22,185 bases of DNA from Dichotomocladium elegans (taxonomy: Eukaryota; Mucoromycota; Mucoromycetes; Mucorales; Lichtheimiaceae). Position 1 is the stretch's first letter; the number at the start of each line of letters is the position of its first letter. Shown here in pieces: positions 1-8,394 of this stretch. Position numbers and translations under genes: made by a program. A model generated the notes under the pieces. The model did no database searches and was not told the origin of the DNA. It saw nothing but the letters and a program-made list of their open reading frames with translations. The stretch lies in assembly GCA_025716815.1 (NCBI GenBank), contig JAIXMN010000085.1:1-22185 (forward strand), in the 5' to 3' direction.

Positions 1-1
1 T

Positions 2-947
2 GGCACGAGCTCTGATATGTTTGACGAGTACTTTGACATGGCGGAAAGTACCGGGTTGGAGGCTATGAAGCGGTTCTGTTCTGGCGTTATCAACGTATTT
101 GGTGCCCAGTACCTTCGCTCCCCGAATGCATCCGACCTGGAGAAGATACTGGCAGCGAATGCCAAACGTGGCTTTCCAGGAATGCTTGGCTCGCTAGATT
201 GCATGCATTGGGTATGGAAAAATTGCCCAACGGCATGGCACGGCCAGTTTTCCGGCAAGGAGAAAGCGCCAACAGTAATCCTTGAAGCAGTTGCTTCAAG
301 CGATTTATGGATTTGGCATGCCTTTTTTGGGCAACCTGGAACTCTGAATGATATCAATGTCTTGAATAGGTCCAATTTAATGGATAACATCGCGTCTGGA
401 CGTCTCCCTCCTGTCGAATTCACTATCAACAACAACAAGTATTCGATGGGATACTATTTGGCGGATGGAATATATCCAAAATGGTCGACTATTGTTCAGG
501 CGTACGCTGAACCAAGAGGACAGCGCGAACAGGTATGTAGCTACACTATTTTGTGTATCTGTTTCTAATATGGGGTTGTTTTCTTTATAGTATTTTACTA
601 CCGTCCATGAAAGCGTACGTAAAGATATCGAGAGAGCTTTCGGGGTTCTTCAAGGCCGCTTCCAGATCATTTCCAGACCAGCAAGATTGTGGAAGCATTC
701 CGACCTTGAAAAGGTCATGAAGGCATGCATTATCATGCATAACATGATCGTCGAGGATGAGCGCGACGATGATGACCCGCAATATCTTCACGAAGAAGAT
801 CCTATTGCCCTGGTTTCCCGTCAAGATAATAATAATCTTGAAGAGTTGACTGGCCGCGACAGGATGATCAAGGATCGGAATATGTACATGCAACTACGAA
901 CAGACCTTTCGCATCATCTGTGGCAAATGCGGGGGAATCAAGAATAA
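2..947 (+). CDS. PIF/Harbinger DDE transposase, copy A (5'-partial, two exons)
   Basis: This is the catalytic part of a Harbinger transposase (DDE superfamily, Plant_tran/DDE_Tnp_4-like), which cuts and joins the element ends in the nucleus. Exon 1 is open from the window edge to 532. A 58-nt phase-0 intron (533-590, GTATGT...TATAG) follows, and exon 2 runs 591-947. Visible motifs are GSLDCMHW (first Asp) with the family's WxWKNCPTAW, GTLNDINVL (second Asp), and after splicing RKDIERAFGVLQ (catalytic Glu) and ACIIMHNMIVEDE near the C-terminus. Reading through the donor site gives a false stop at 568, and the Glu is reached only after splicing, which supports the intron. By comparison with copy B the full protein would be about 429 residues. 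No disabling change is seen in the visible part. Confidence 0.9.
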
Positions 948-955
948 ACATTTTT

Positions 956-1812
956 TTATTGTGCGATGTTTCGCTTCTCCATTATTTCCTTTTGCATATG
1001 CTCATAATATGCACGTTGGATGTCTGTCAAAGTCGACATGTTGACAGACATGATCGCGTTCTCCTTCAATTCCTGAAGGAGCGTGTTCTTCCTGCGCATC
1101 TCCACGAGAAAAGCATCGTTTTGCTCGATGTTCTTCTCGTGGATCTCGTCCCACTTGCGCTTTCGCTCCTCCAGCAGCTTCTGCTGCTTGCGGCCAGCAG
1201 GACGGGCATCAGAACCTTCGGCCCCATCATTTCCAGAGTCAGCACTAGACGCCTTGCCCTTTCCTTTGGCCGACCAGTCTCGCCAGCATGGCTGATCACA
1301 TACGATCGGCCACACATACTCGAAGTCGAGACTTCGTTCTTCCGCCGCCAGGAACAAGTCTTTGGCGACATTATACTTCCACCATAATTTAGTTATCACC
1401 ATTATCATATTATATACCGCTACACCTAGGATCAAGTACTTACGACGTCGCCATCGTTCTGTCCACTGCCCCGTTCGCGCTCGGCTCTGGCCTTGTAGCC
1501 GGCAAACTTCAGGAGCTCCTTCTTTATTTTTTGCCAGCGGCTGGCCAGACCGCCCGCCTCTCGCTGGGAATATCTTCCTCCCCACTTCGACAGTCTGGTG
1601 GATTCATAATCATCCAGTACGCGTCTCCAGAATTCCTTCTCAGTTTGGCTGTTGCCGCTGATTCCATCCGTGGAGACGCGGACCCAAGCATGCGCCAGCA
1701 TCTTGTCCTCATCTGGCTTATAGCCAGTGCTTCGATTGCCTTTTCTCACAGGCCCCGATGAGACGTTGGAGATAGCGTTGTCAATGGCGGTGGTGATAGC
1801 AGGGTTGGACAT
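956..1812 (-). CDS. Harbinger SANT/Myb-like DNA-binding protein (two exons)
   Basis: This is the second Harbinger protein. In studied elements the Myb/SANT-like partner binds the transposon ends and brings the transposase into the nucleus. Exon 1 is 1812-1444, the intron 1443-1376 (68 nt, GTAAGT...GGAAG) and exon 2 1375-956; both exons are whole codons and give about 262 residues. I chose the ATG at 1812 (MSNPAITT); an in-frame ATG at 1851 would add 13 residues. Exon 1 has the trihelix/SANT-like pattern: DEDKMLAHAWVRVS, then FWRRVLDDYE, then LASRWQKIKKELLKF. Exon 2 gives VAKDLFLAAEERSLDFEYVWPIV, a low-complexity linker and a charged, probably coiled-coil tail with KLLEERKRKWDEIHEKN. Joining the exons restores the continuous motif DVYNVAKDLF. 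It converges on the transposase gene, so the two 3' ends probably overlap. Confidence 0.82.
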
Positions 1813-1959
1813 GTTTAAAAAAAAAAGGGACGAATAAAAAGAAGTATTCAAAGTTACAGGTTATTGGGGAAACTGAAATATAGAAAAACGGTAGGGAGCC
1901 CTGCTATCTTTAGCAAGCGGGGACCTTGGCACGAAGCAAATTTTTGAAAATAGCAATCG

Positions 1960-1984
1960 TTTAGAAAAACCGCTGGGGATGCAC
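1960..1984. repeat. Subterminal TIR-like motif of Harbinger copy A
   Basis: TTAGAAAAACCGCTGGGG here closely resembles the terminal TTAGAAATACCGCTGGGG at 2026-2043 in the same orientation, about 67 nt further in. It may be a binding site for the SANT-like protein, or an older terminus left inside when the end was extended. Confidence 0.6.
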
Positions 1985-2026
1985 ATTTCTATTTCTATTT
2001 CTAAATATAGGGAAGTCACTATGTTT

Positions 2027-2075
2027 TAGAAATACCGCTGGGGTTGCTCTAAGAGCAACCCCAGCGGTATTTCTA
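2027..2075. repeat. Abutting Harbinger TIRs (copy A right end, TAA, copy B left end)
   Basis: This is a perfect palindrome of two 23-bp arms, 2027-2049 and 2053-2075, around TAA at 2050-2052. The arms end GGGGTTGCTC and start GAGCAACCCC. TAA fits the Harbinger target duplication (TWA). The likeliest reading is that the right TIR of copy A meets the left TIR of copy B with one shared TAA. The palindrome could form a cruciform or hairpin. Confidence 0.85.
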
Positions 2076-2134
2076 TTCTAAAGCCACATAGACATGTTGC
2101 CATGTTTAGCAATAACCTTAAAAAATTCAATTTT

Positions 2135-2191
2135 CCCTAGTGGTCCGCTATTTTCCCATTTTAGCTAAGAAACTTTATTCCCCAGTGGTAT
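2135..2191 (+). repeat. Subterminal motif repeats of Harbinger copy B
   Basis: CCCTAGTGGTCCGCT (2135-2149) and CCCCAGTGGTAT (2180-2191) echo the terminal CCCCAGCGGTAT (2059-2070). Three spaced copies within 140 nt of the end look like binding sites for the element's own proteins. The function is inferred from position and similarity. Confidence 0.5.
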
Positions 2192-3133
2192 ATCTCTGCT
2201 AAATTTAGAGAGACCTTTGTTTTCTTTCTCTTACTTTTCGAAATGGCCACCCCAAGACAGCTAGCAGAACTTTTTGCTGAAGCAGATGATGAGGAAATAT
2301 ACTGGCGCAATAACCAAAAGCGTATCCGGAGTTTGCTTGAAGCAGAACGCGAAGAAATGGAATATCCATCTAAGAGAGGCGGATCTGTACCAGGACGCCG
2401 CACTATTCACCGCGATCGTGTTCAGAGCGGTGAAAGGCTTTATCAGGATTACTTTGCTGAATACCCAAGGTATCCAGCCAACCGCTTCCGGCGCCGTTTT
2501 CGGATGGGCCGAGACCTTTTCCTCCGAATTGTAAACGCTTTGGAGGACCATGACGAATATTTTCGTCAGAAAACTGATGCAGCAGGAAAGCTCGGTCATT
2601 CGGCTCTCCAGAAAGCGACGATGGCCATGAGGCAGCTGGCTTATGGCACGAGCTCTGATATGTTTGACGAGTACTTTGACATGGCGGAAAGTACTGGGTT
2701 GGAGGCTATGAAGCGGTTCTGTTCTGGCGTTATCAACGTATTTGGTGCCCAGTACCTTCGCTCCCCGAATGCATCCGACCTGGAGAAGATACTGGCAGCG
2801 AATGCCAAACGTGGCTTTCCAGGAATGCTTGGCTCGCTAGATTGCATGCATTGGGTATGGAAAAATTGCCCAACGGCATGGCACGGCCAGTTTTCCGGCA
2901 AGGAGAAAGCGCCAACAGTAATCCTTGAAGCAGTTGCTTCAAGCGATTTATGGATTTGGCATGCCTTTTTTGGGCAACCTGGAACTCTGAATGATATCAA
3001 TGTCTTGAATAGGTCCAATTTAATGGATAACATCGCGTCTGGACGTCTCCCTCCTGTCGAATTCACTATCAACAACAACAAGTATTCGATGGGATACTAT
3101 TTGGCGGATGGAATATATCCAAAATGGTCGACT

Positions 3134-3138
3134 ATTGT
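3134..3138. repeat. Target-site duplication ATTGT (left)
   Basis: ATTGT directly precedes the LTR. Copy A has a single ATTGT at the matching place (491-495), so it preserves the uninterrupted target site. Confidence 0.95.
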
Positions 3139-3230
3139 TGTAATGGTTTGGGAGCTGGATTGAGACAGGACAAGAAGGGTGTTAGGTGCTTTCCAACAAG
3201 ACAAGACAAGACAGGACAAGACCAATAGGA

Positions 3231-3275
3231 CAGGACAGGACAGGACAGGACAGGACAGGACAGGACAGGACAGGA
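3231..3275. repeat. CAGGA pentamer array in the LTR (9 units; also 8487-8531)
   Basis: Nine perfect CAGGA units follow a less regular AAGAC/AGGAC stretch beginning near 3197. The same nine units occur in the other LTR. In the element's RNA this would read as repeated TCCTG in the R-U5/leader region. Confidence 0.95.
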
Positions 3276-3465
3276 CCGAAGCACAGAGGCCAAGAGAAGA
3301 GTTGAACCAGAAGGAATCGTATGGAAACGAAGAGACAAGATAACTGATTGCTCTTTACTATTGATATTACTTTGGCTATATATATAGGTATGTGCGTATG
3401 ACTATGGTGAAGAAAGTATTGATGACAATAATTACGATAAGGAGATTTGGATGTCTAGCTATGGG

Positions 3466-3550
3466 CTTCGCTGACGATCGATATAGGAGATTTAGTGGGA
3501 AACCGATCAAGGGTCATGGTAGTGGACTTCGTTGACGATCGATATAGGAG
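3466..3550. repeat. 24-bp direct repeats in Gypsy-1 U3 (3466-3489, 3527-3550; also 8722-8745, 8783-8806)
   Basis: Two 24-bp copies differ at one base and share the core GACGATCGATATAGGAG, with starts 61 bp apart. They lie upstream of the TATA box in the transcription direction. This is where an enhancer or activator site would be expected; the function is inferred. Confidence 0.8.
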
Positions 3551-3582
3551 TTTGGCTGCATACACGATTGATGACCATTACA

Positions 3583-3596
3583 CTACCTCCTCCCCT
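3583..3596 (-). other. Gypsy-1 polypurine tract
   Basis: Read on -, AGGGGAGGAGGTAG lies immediately before the 3' LTR. It is the expected primer site for plus-strand DNA synthesis. It overlaps the pol stop codon (TAG at 3597-3595), so coding and priming functions are packed together. Confidence 0.85.
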
Positions 3597-6500
3597 AGGC
3601 TCGAGTACTACGAGAGCGACGAGAAAGATGTGAGGTGGGACCCGGTTTGGTGGGACAACGGCTATGAAAGTCACGAACAGACTCCGCGGCGTTCCAAAGG
3701 TGGGATGCAGGTTCCCAGGTATTTTCCGATGGGTCTGGGTATCCTTTCCACGCAACCAGATATTGCAGCTGACGACGACGAATGCGACTGTCTAGAATTG
3801 CTTCTACTTCGTAATGCTCCTGTCCTTGCACTTCCACTGGTGGCAGGGGCGCGGGCACACGACTAGGAATGTCAGGCTGGCTGGGGTCATCACGCGGCGT
3901 TAGTAAAGAAACGTGGAAGACTGGGTGGACCTGCATGGAGGCCGGCAAATCCAATTTATATGCATGTGTCCCCACAGCTGAAATGATCTTGAATGGGCCA
4001 AGACGTACATGGTCAAGCTTGTGTGATGGGCGGGCAGTCTTAATGTTTTTGGCTGAAAGATAAACGAAATCGCCAACGTGAAACTCCAATGGTGCACGAT
4101 GACGCTCGTTATAATAGGTGGCCTGCGTTTGTTGGGCGAGCAATATCTCGGACTTGAGTGACTCGTGCAACGCCTTCAACTGCTGAACAAGGGTTTCGGA
4201 AGATGCTGAAATTCCTGTTGAAGGATTCGTCGCCAAGGAAAACCGCGGGTGAAAACCGAAAGTGGACTCGAAAGGGGTATGCTTTGTACTAGACTGCACA
4301 GAGTTATTGTAGCTAAACTCTGCCAGAGGAAGGAGGGATACCCAATTGTCCTGCTGATAATTCAGGTAAGCGCGGAGGTATTGCTCGAGGATTGCATTGG
4401 TGCGCTCAGTTTGGCCATCCGTTTGGGGGTGGAAGGCAGTGGACATACTGGCCTTAATGTCCAGGAGTGTGAGTAATGAGCGCCAAAAACGGGATGTGAA
4501 TACTGATCCACGATCTGAAACAATGTCGTCGGGGAGACCGTGCAGCCGGAAGATATTCTTGATAAAAAGCGCGCCAAGGTCTTCTGCCGAAATGTTGTCC
4601 CTACATGGTACGAAGTGCGCCATTTTCGTCAGCCGATCAACTACAACCCAGATTGAGTTGTAACCCTGAGACAGTGGAAGCCCAACGATGAAGTCCATAC
4701 TGATAGATGACCAAGGGCGTCGCGGGACTTCCAAAGGGTTAAGTAGGCCAGGTGGAGCTTGTCGGGACGGTTTCGAACGCTTACAAATGCGACAATTAAA
4801 CACATATCGATTCACAAACTTACGCATCCCATGCCAGTGGAAATGCCGAGAGAGTAACTCGCAAGTTTTTGCCTGGCCAAAATGCCCCGCCGTTGCGCTA
4901 TCATGGTGATTCCGTAGGAGCTCAAGTTTCAAGGAGTCATCGTCTGGGATGGATATGCGATTGTTGAACAGGAGTAGCTCAGTGTCGTTGTCGATTCGGT
5001 ATTGTTGCATTTTCTTACGCAGGTGGCGTGGAATACCTGATGGGTGCTGGACCAGATCGAGGAGTCGCCGGAATTTATTGTCAGCTATAGAGGCTTCTTT
5101 GATCCTTGAGATCAGGTTGGTATCGATGGGGCAGCTTGAAACGGCACTGAGGACCACTTGACCTGCTTGGAAAATCGATTTGATTGGCTGTTTATCACTA
5201 TCCTCCCCCTTCTTGAAGGCCATGTCTGGACGGCGAGAGAGGGCATCAGCCTTCAAGTTTTTTGTAGCAGGACGGTATGTTACCGTAAAATTCTCGATTT
5301 CACTCAGCTTAATAGACCAGCGAGCATGGCGGCGATTAAGAACCCGAGTATTGCTGGACAGAAAGTGTTCGAGGTTCTTGTGGTCGGTATACACTGTTAC
5401 TTGGTGCTGTGCCCCTTGAAGATAATGGCGCCAATTGCGAAAACAGTCGACAATAGCCAACAATTCTTTGTCGTAGATATCATAATTAACTTCGGCAGGG
5501 TTGAGTTTCCGACTGTAAAAAGCGACGGGACGGAGGCGTGAATCATCGTCGGGTTGGTTCAGTATACCGGCAACGGCGAAATCGGATGCGTCTGTTTCGA
5601 CGAAAATTGGCTTCATCGGATCGAAGTGCTGCAAGATCGGTGCAGTGGTAAATCGGTGCTTCAGATCCGCAAACGCGCTGTCGTGGGTAGATGTCCAGTT
5701 GAAAACGGTATCCTTTTTCAACAATGCTGTCAAGGGCGCTGAGAGACGGGCGTAGTCATGGATGAACCGCCGGTAAAAATTTGCGAAGCCCAGGAATACC
5801 TGAATGTCATGCACGTTTTTCGGGGTGGGCCATTCCATAATACAGGTTACTTTGGCAGGGTCCATCGTGACCCCCATGCGTCCGACACGAAAACCTAAGA
5901 ATTCGACTTCAGCAACATCAAATTCGCACTTTTCAACCTTGGCGTAAAGCTGAGCATCACGCAGTTTTTCGAGAACGAGTTGGACGTGTTGGTCGTGTTG
6001 TTCCTGGTTTTCACTGAAGATAAGGATGTCATCTAAGTATACCACAACGAAGTGATCCAGGTATTCGCGGAGGACATCATTGATCAATGCTTGGAATGAT
6101 CCTGGCGCGTTAGTGAGACCGAACGGCATGACGTTGTACTGGAAATGTCCATATCTGGTGCGGAAGGCAGTTTTCCATTCGTCTCCTTCAGAGATGCGGA
6201 TCCTGTGGTAAGCATTGCGGATATCGAGTTTTGTGAAAACTCTAGCAGATGAGAGACGATCCAGCATTTCGTTGATAAGTGGTAGTGGATATCGATTTTT
6301 GACTGTAATCTTGTTGATCCCGCGATAATCGACACACAACCGTAGGGAGCCATCTTTCTTTTTGACGAAAAGAATCGGTGCACCGGCAGGACTCGTGGAT
6401 GGGCTGATGAATCCATTGTCGAGATTTGTCTTGATATACTCAGCGAGGACACCAAGTTCCTCCTGAGATAGCGAGTAGATAGGTCCGTAAGGAATCTGGG

Positions 6501-7338
6501 CGCCCTCAACCAACGGAATAGAATGATCCACTCCAGGTCTGCGACTAGGAAGCGTGTTGGCCTGTTCCTTATCGAATACGTCGGAGAACGCCTTGTACTT
6601 AGCCGGCAGAGTTTGTGAGTCAGTTGGGTCTATTGTTGTGTCTGGGACTGCTGAAACCGAGGAGAGGGAGCCAGAGGGATCGAGGTACCCAAAGAACCCA
6701 GGGGCGCCGTCACGCATTAGCTTTGTGATTGTCGCAATATTTACCATTTTGATATCCAAAGCAGAGTTCTTTGATTTGACAATGCACGATTTCACTGTCT
6801 TGACCACGGGTGACAATTGTAGGCAGGATTGAGAACACTCTGCAGAGGTGAAGGTGATGTCGCCTGTGATCCAGTTGACGACGGGGTTGTGCTTGACTAA
6901 CCACGGCATGCCGAGTATGATCGAGTACTGGCCAAGGGACGTAGCGTGCAGAACAATTTTTTCATGGTGCTGTCCACTCGACATTTCCACTCGGCATTCA
7001 TGGGTTATAGTACCAGAGAGGATAGAACGGCCGTCGACGGTGCGGACTGACAGGGGGGTTTCGCTTAGAGTGAAGGGTAGGTTGTGATGGCGCGCGAACT
7101 TTTCGTCGATGAAATTTTCCATGGCGCCGGAGTCGATCATGGCGAGTGCATCCACTGTGTAGCTACCGAAATGTAAGCGGACAGGGAGTTTGAGGGGTTC
7201 ATGCAGGGTTGTGGAGGAAGCAGAAGAACAGGAAAAGGAGAAGAGAGATTTTGTTGTACCGATAGTAGGTTTATTGAATTCGGATGATGAGTTACCCAAG
7301 GAAGACTCTCCTATTGTCCTTGGGTCTTGCCTTTTCCC
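3595..7338 (-). CDS. pol: Gypsy-1 Pol (protease, RT, RNase H, integrase, chromodomain)
   Basis: The polyprotein is made by a -1 shift from gag at 7338-7332; no ATG fits, and the frame's apparent start at 7350 is a TTG. Counting from 7350 there are about 1251 residues. Protease active site IDSGA is near 72-76. Reverse transcriptase spans about 315-490, with MPFGLTNAPGSFQ and YLDD at 438-441. RNase H has ETDASDFAVAGIL near 586. Integrase has an HHCC zinc site with final CRIC near 853-856, and a DD35E core with D886, D946 and E982. A GPF-type motif (LGPFKII) is near 1117, and the chromodomain (about 1179-1230) has YLVAWKGYPDPSENTWEP. The chromodomain places it with chromoviruses and suggests targeting to modified chromatin. 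No frameshift or stop was seen. Confidence 0.96.
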   Translation of the reverse strand, partial: GKRQDPRTIGESSLGNSSSEFNKPTIGTTKSLFSFSCSSASSTTLHEPLKLPVRLHFGSYTVDALAMIDSGAMENFIDEKFARHHNLPFTLSETPLSVRTVDGRSILSGTITHECRVEMSSGQHHEKIVLHATSLGQYSIILGMPWLVKHNPVVNWITGDITFTSAECSQSCLQLSPVVKTVKSCIVKSKNSALDIKMVNIATITKLMRDGAPGFFGYLDPSGSLSSVSAVPDTTIDPTDSQTLPAKYKAFSDVFDKEQANTLPSRRPGVDHSIPLVEGAQIPYGPIYSLSQEELGVLAEYIKTNLDNGFISPSTSPAGAPILFVKKKDGSLRLCVDYRGINKITVKNRYPLPLINEMLDRLSSARVFTKLDIRNAYHRIRISEGDEWKTAFRTRYGHFQYNVMPFGLTNAPGSFQALINDVLREYLDHFVVVYLDDILIFSENQEQHDQHVQLVLEKLRDAQLYAKVEKCEFDVAEVEFLGFRVGRMGVTMDPAKVTCIMEWPTPKNVHDIQVFLGFANFYRRFIHDYARLSAPLTALLKKDTVFNWTSTHDSAFADLKHRFTTAPILQHFDPMKPIFVETDASDFAVAGILNQPDDDSRLRPVAFYSRKLNPAEVNYDIYDKELLAIVDCFRNWRHYLQGAQHQVTVYTDHKNLEHFLSSNTRVLNRRHARWSIKLSEIENFTVTYRPATKNLKADALSRRPDMAFKKGEDSDKQPIKSIFQAGQVVLSAVSSCPIDTNLISRIKEASIADNKFRRLLDLVQHPSGIPRHLRKKMQQYRIDNDTELLLFNNRISIPDDDSLKLELLRNHHDSATAGHFGQAKTCELLSRHFHWHGMRKFVNRYVFNCRICKRSKPSRQAPPGLLNPLEVPRRPWSSISMDFIVGLPLSQGYNSIWVVVDRLTKMAHFVPCRDNISAEDLGALFIKNIFRLHGLPDDIVSDRGSVFTSRFWRSLLTLLDIKASMSTAFHPQTDGQTERTNAILEQYLRAYLNYQQDNWVSLLPLAEFSYNNSVQSSTKHTPFESTFGFHPRFSLATNPSTGISASSETLVQQLKALHESLKSEILLAQQTQATYYNERHRAPLEFHVGDFVYLSAKNIKTARPSHKLDHVRLGPFKIISAVGTHAYKLDLPASMQVHPVFHVSLLTPRDDPSQPDIPSRVPAPLPPVEVQGQEHYEVEAILDSRIRRRQLQYLVAWKGYPDPSENTWEPASHLWNAAESVRDFHSRCPTKPGPTSHLSRRSRSTRA
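7294..7338 (-). promoter_or_regulatory. -1 programmed ribosomal frameshift signal (gag to pol)
   Basis: On -, the gag-frame codons read ..G GGA AAA, a canonical X XXY YYZ slippery heptamer GGGAAAA (7338-7332). A 6-nt spacer GGCAAG (7331-7326) follows, then a perfect 9-bp stem ACCCAAGGA/TCCTTGGGT (7325-7317 with 7302-7294) around a 14-nt loop holding the gag stop codon. A slip of one base back gives GGG AAA AGG CAA, exactly the pol frame. Heptamer, spacer length and stem all fit known -1 signals. Confidence 0.88.
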
Positions 7339-8189
7339 TTTTTGGGGCAAGAAGAGGCCTCGTGTCCTTCGTTACCACAGTATAAGCAGAGGCCAAGCTT
7401 GCGACGGCGTGCTTTCTCGTCGGCTGATAGCGGTGTGAATCTTGCTTTTGTAACATCGAGATCCATAGGCTGTGCGCTGGGGTTAGCTATTGTAGGCGTG
7501 ATATGGACAGGTGCTGAAAATTTTTGTCGTGGTCTGGGTGGCTGATAGCGGCGCTGGCCCTCGCGATCGCGCATTCTGTTATCCAGTTCGATTACCTTAG
7601 TGACATACTCCCAAAGAGAGGCGGGCATGTCGCGGGTAGCGAGCTCGTCTTTAACTCGATCGCGGAGACTTCTACGGAAAATGGCCAGCAATGCAGCGTC
7701 ATTAAAAGCAGTTCGCAGAGCAAGTCGGCGAAATGTGGCGGCATGTTCCGAGGCAGGTAGTGATCCTTGGCGCAGATCAAGAAGGGTATTCTCGATCTCT
7801 ACTAGTTCGTTCACCTGACCGAAAGCAGATCGAAATTCATCCAAGAAAGCTGAAAAGGACAACATGCAGGGGTCGAGGTCATCAGTGCCGATGTCGTCCA
7901 AATAGGGTTGAGCCCAGTCGAAGGCACAACCTGACATGAAGGAGCACATGAAACAGATCTTGGATAGTTCGTCACCGAAGCGATCTTGGCTGACGTGGAT
8001 CGCCATTTTGACATGCGTTATGAATGAACGCACATCTTCTGCTTTACCAGTGAAGACAGGGGGATTGTTGAAGGGCGCACCTGATCGCGTGGTTTGTGTG
8101 GTAGGTAAGTCGTTCAAAGACATGTTTTGCATAGCGTTGGTGATTTCTGCGGAGTTGATCGATGTTGTGTAGTGAATATATTTCACCAT
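7311..8189 (-). CDS. gag: Gypsy-1 Gag
   Basis: This 292-residue structural protein forms the virus-like particle and packages the RNA. The middle part carries a Retrotrans_gag-like capsid region (VFTGKAEDVRSFITHVKMAI through the FRRLALRTAFNDAALLAIFRRSL stretch). The C-terminus has one CCHC zinc knuckle, CLYCGNEGHEASSC (C-x2-C-x4-H-x4-C), followed by a lysine-rich tail. The start is the ATG at 8189, about 200 nt downstream of the 5' LTR; a later in-frame Met (MQNMSLNDL) is possible. The stop at 7313-7311 lies inside the loop of the frameshift hairpin, and pol overlaps in the -1 frame. Confidence 0.95.
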   Translation of the reverse strand: MVKYIHYTTSINSAEITNAMQNMSLNDLPTTQTTRSGAPFNNPPVFTGKAEDVRSFITHVKMAIHVSQDRFGDELSKICFMCSFMSGCAFDWAQPYLDDIGTDDLDPCMLSFSAFLDEFRSAFGQVNELVEIENTLLDLRQGSLPASEHAATFRRLALRTAFNDAALLAIFRRSLRDRVKDELATRDMPASLWEYVTKVIELDNRMRDREGQRRYQPPRPRQKFSAPVHITPTIANPSAQPMDLDVTKARFTPLSADEKARRRKLGLCLYCGNEGHEASSCPKKGKGKTQGQ

Positions 8190-8382
8190 AAAAGGAATAA
8201 AAGAAAAATATGAATAAGGTTGCGGGATAATGCAGTAGGTGGATTTGGAGGGAAATACTGAAAACAGAAAGGGTCAAAGGAGTAAGGGTGAGGAGTTTGG
8301 GAATGAACAGAAATTTGAGTATAGAGATATCGAGAAGGATACAAGAAAAACGAAAAGAGAAGAAAGCAGGTAACACTGAGTA

Positions 8383-8392
8383 AATCAGTTAT
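8383..8392 (-). other. Gypsy-1 primer-binding site, probably self-primed
   Basis: Two nt inside the 5' LTR, the - strand reads ATAACTGATT. This is the exact reverse complement of AATCAGTTAT in the LTR (8605-8596), which lies about 37 nt after the start of the TATA run, where the transcript should begin. The site lacks the TGG start usual for tRNA 3'-end pairing. This matches the Tf1/sushi scheme, in which the RNA's own 5' end folds back to prime minus-strand synthesis. Confidence 0.72.
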
Positions 8393-8394
8393 AG

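Larger units (their letters stand above)
1..2049 (+). mobile_element. PIF/Harbinger DNA transposon, copy A (left end outside window)
   Basis: This stretch holds the two genes typical of PIF/Harbinger elements: a DDE transposase on + (to 947) and a SANT/Myb-like DNA-binding protein on - (956-1812), arranged tail to tail with 8 nt between their stop codons. It ends in the inverted repeat at 2027-2049, next to TAA, the 3-bp target this superfamily duplicates. The left end and the transposase N-terminus lie outside the window. Positions 1-495 match copy B at 2644-3138 with one difference that I can see, so the two copies are very close relatives. About 215 nt (1813-2026) between the SANT gene start and the terminal repeat contain no reading frame and include a TIR-like subterminal motif. 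Confidence 0.85.
3139..3582 (-). repeat. Gypsy-1 3' LTR (444 bp)
   Basis: It starts TGTAATGG and ends CCATTACA, a perfect 8-bp inverted repeat at the LTR ends. It appears identical to 8395-8838, including the number of pentamer repeats. Read on -, it holds a TATA run (3386-3377) and the self-priming sequence at 3349-3340. Confidence 0.96.

Noticed and set aside
3139..3594. env-like gene between pol and the LTR of Gypsy-1
   Set aside because: The pol stop is 13 nt from the LTR and overlaps the polypurine tract, so there is no room.
3495..3866. Open frame on + over the Gypsy-1 LTR and the end of pol
   Set aside because: It is antisense to a clear Pol C-terminus and has no domain of its own.
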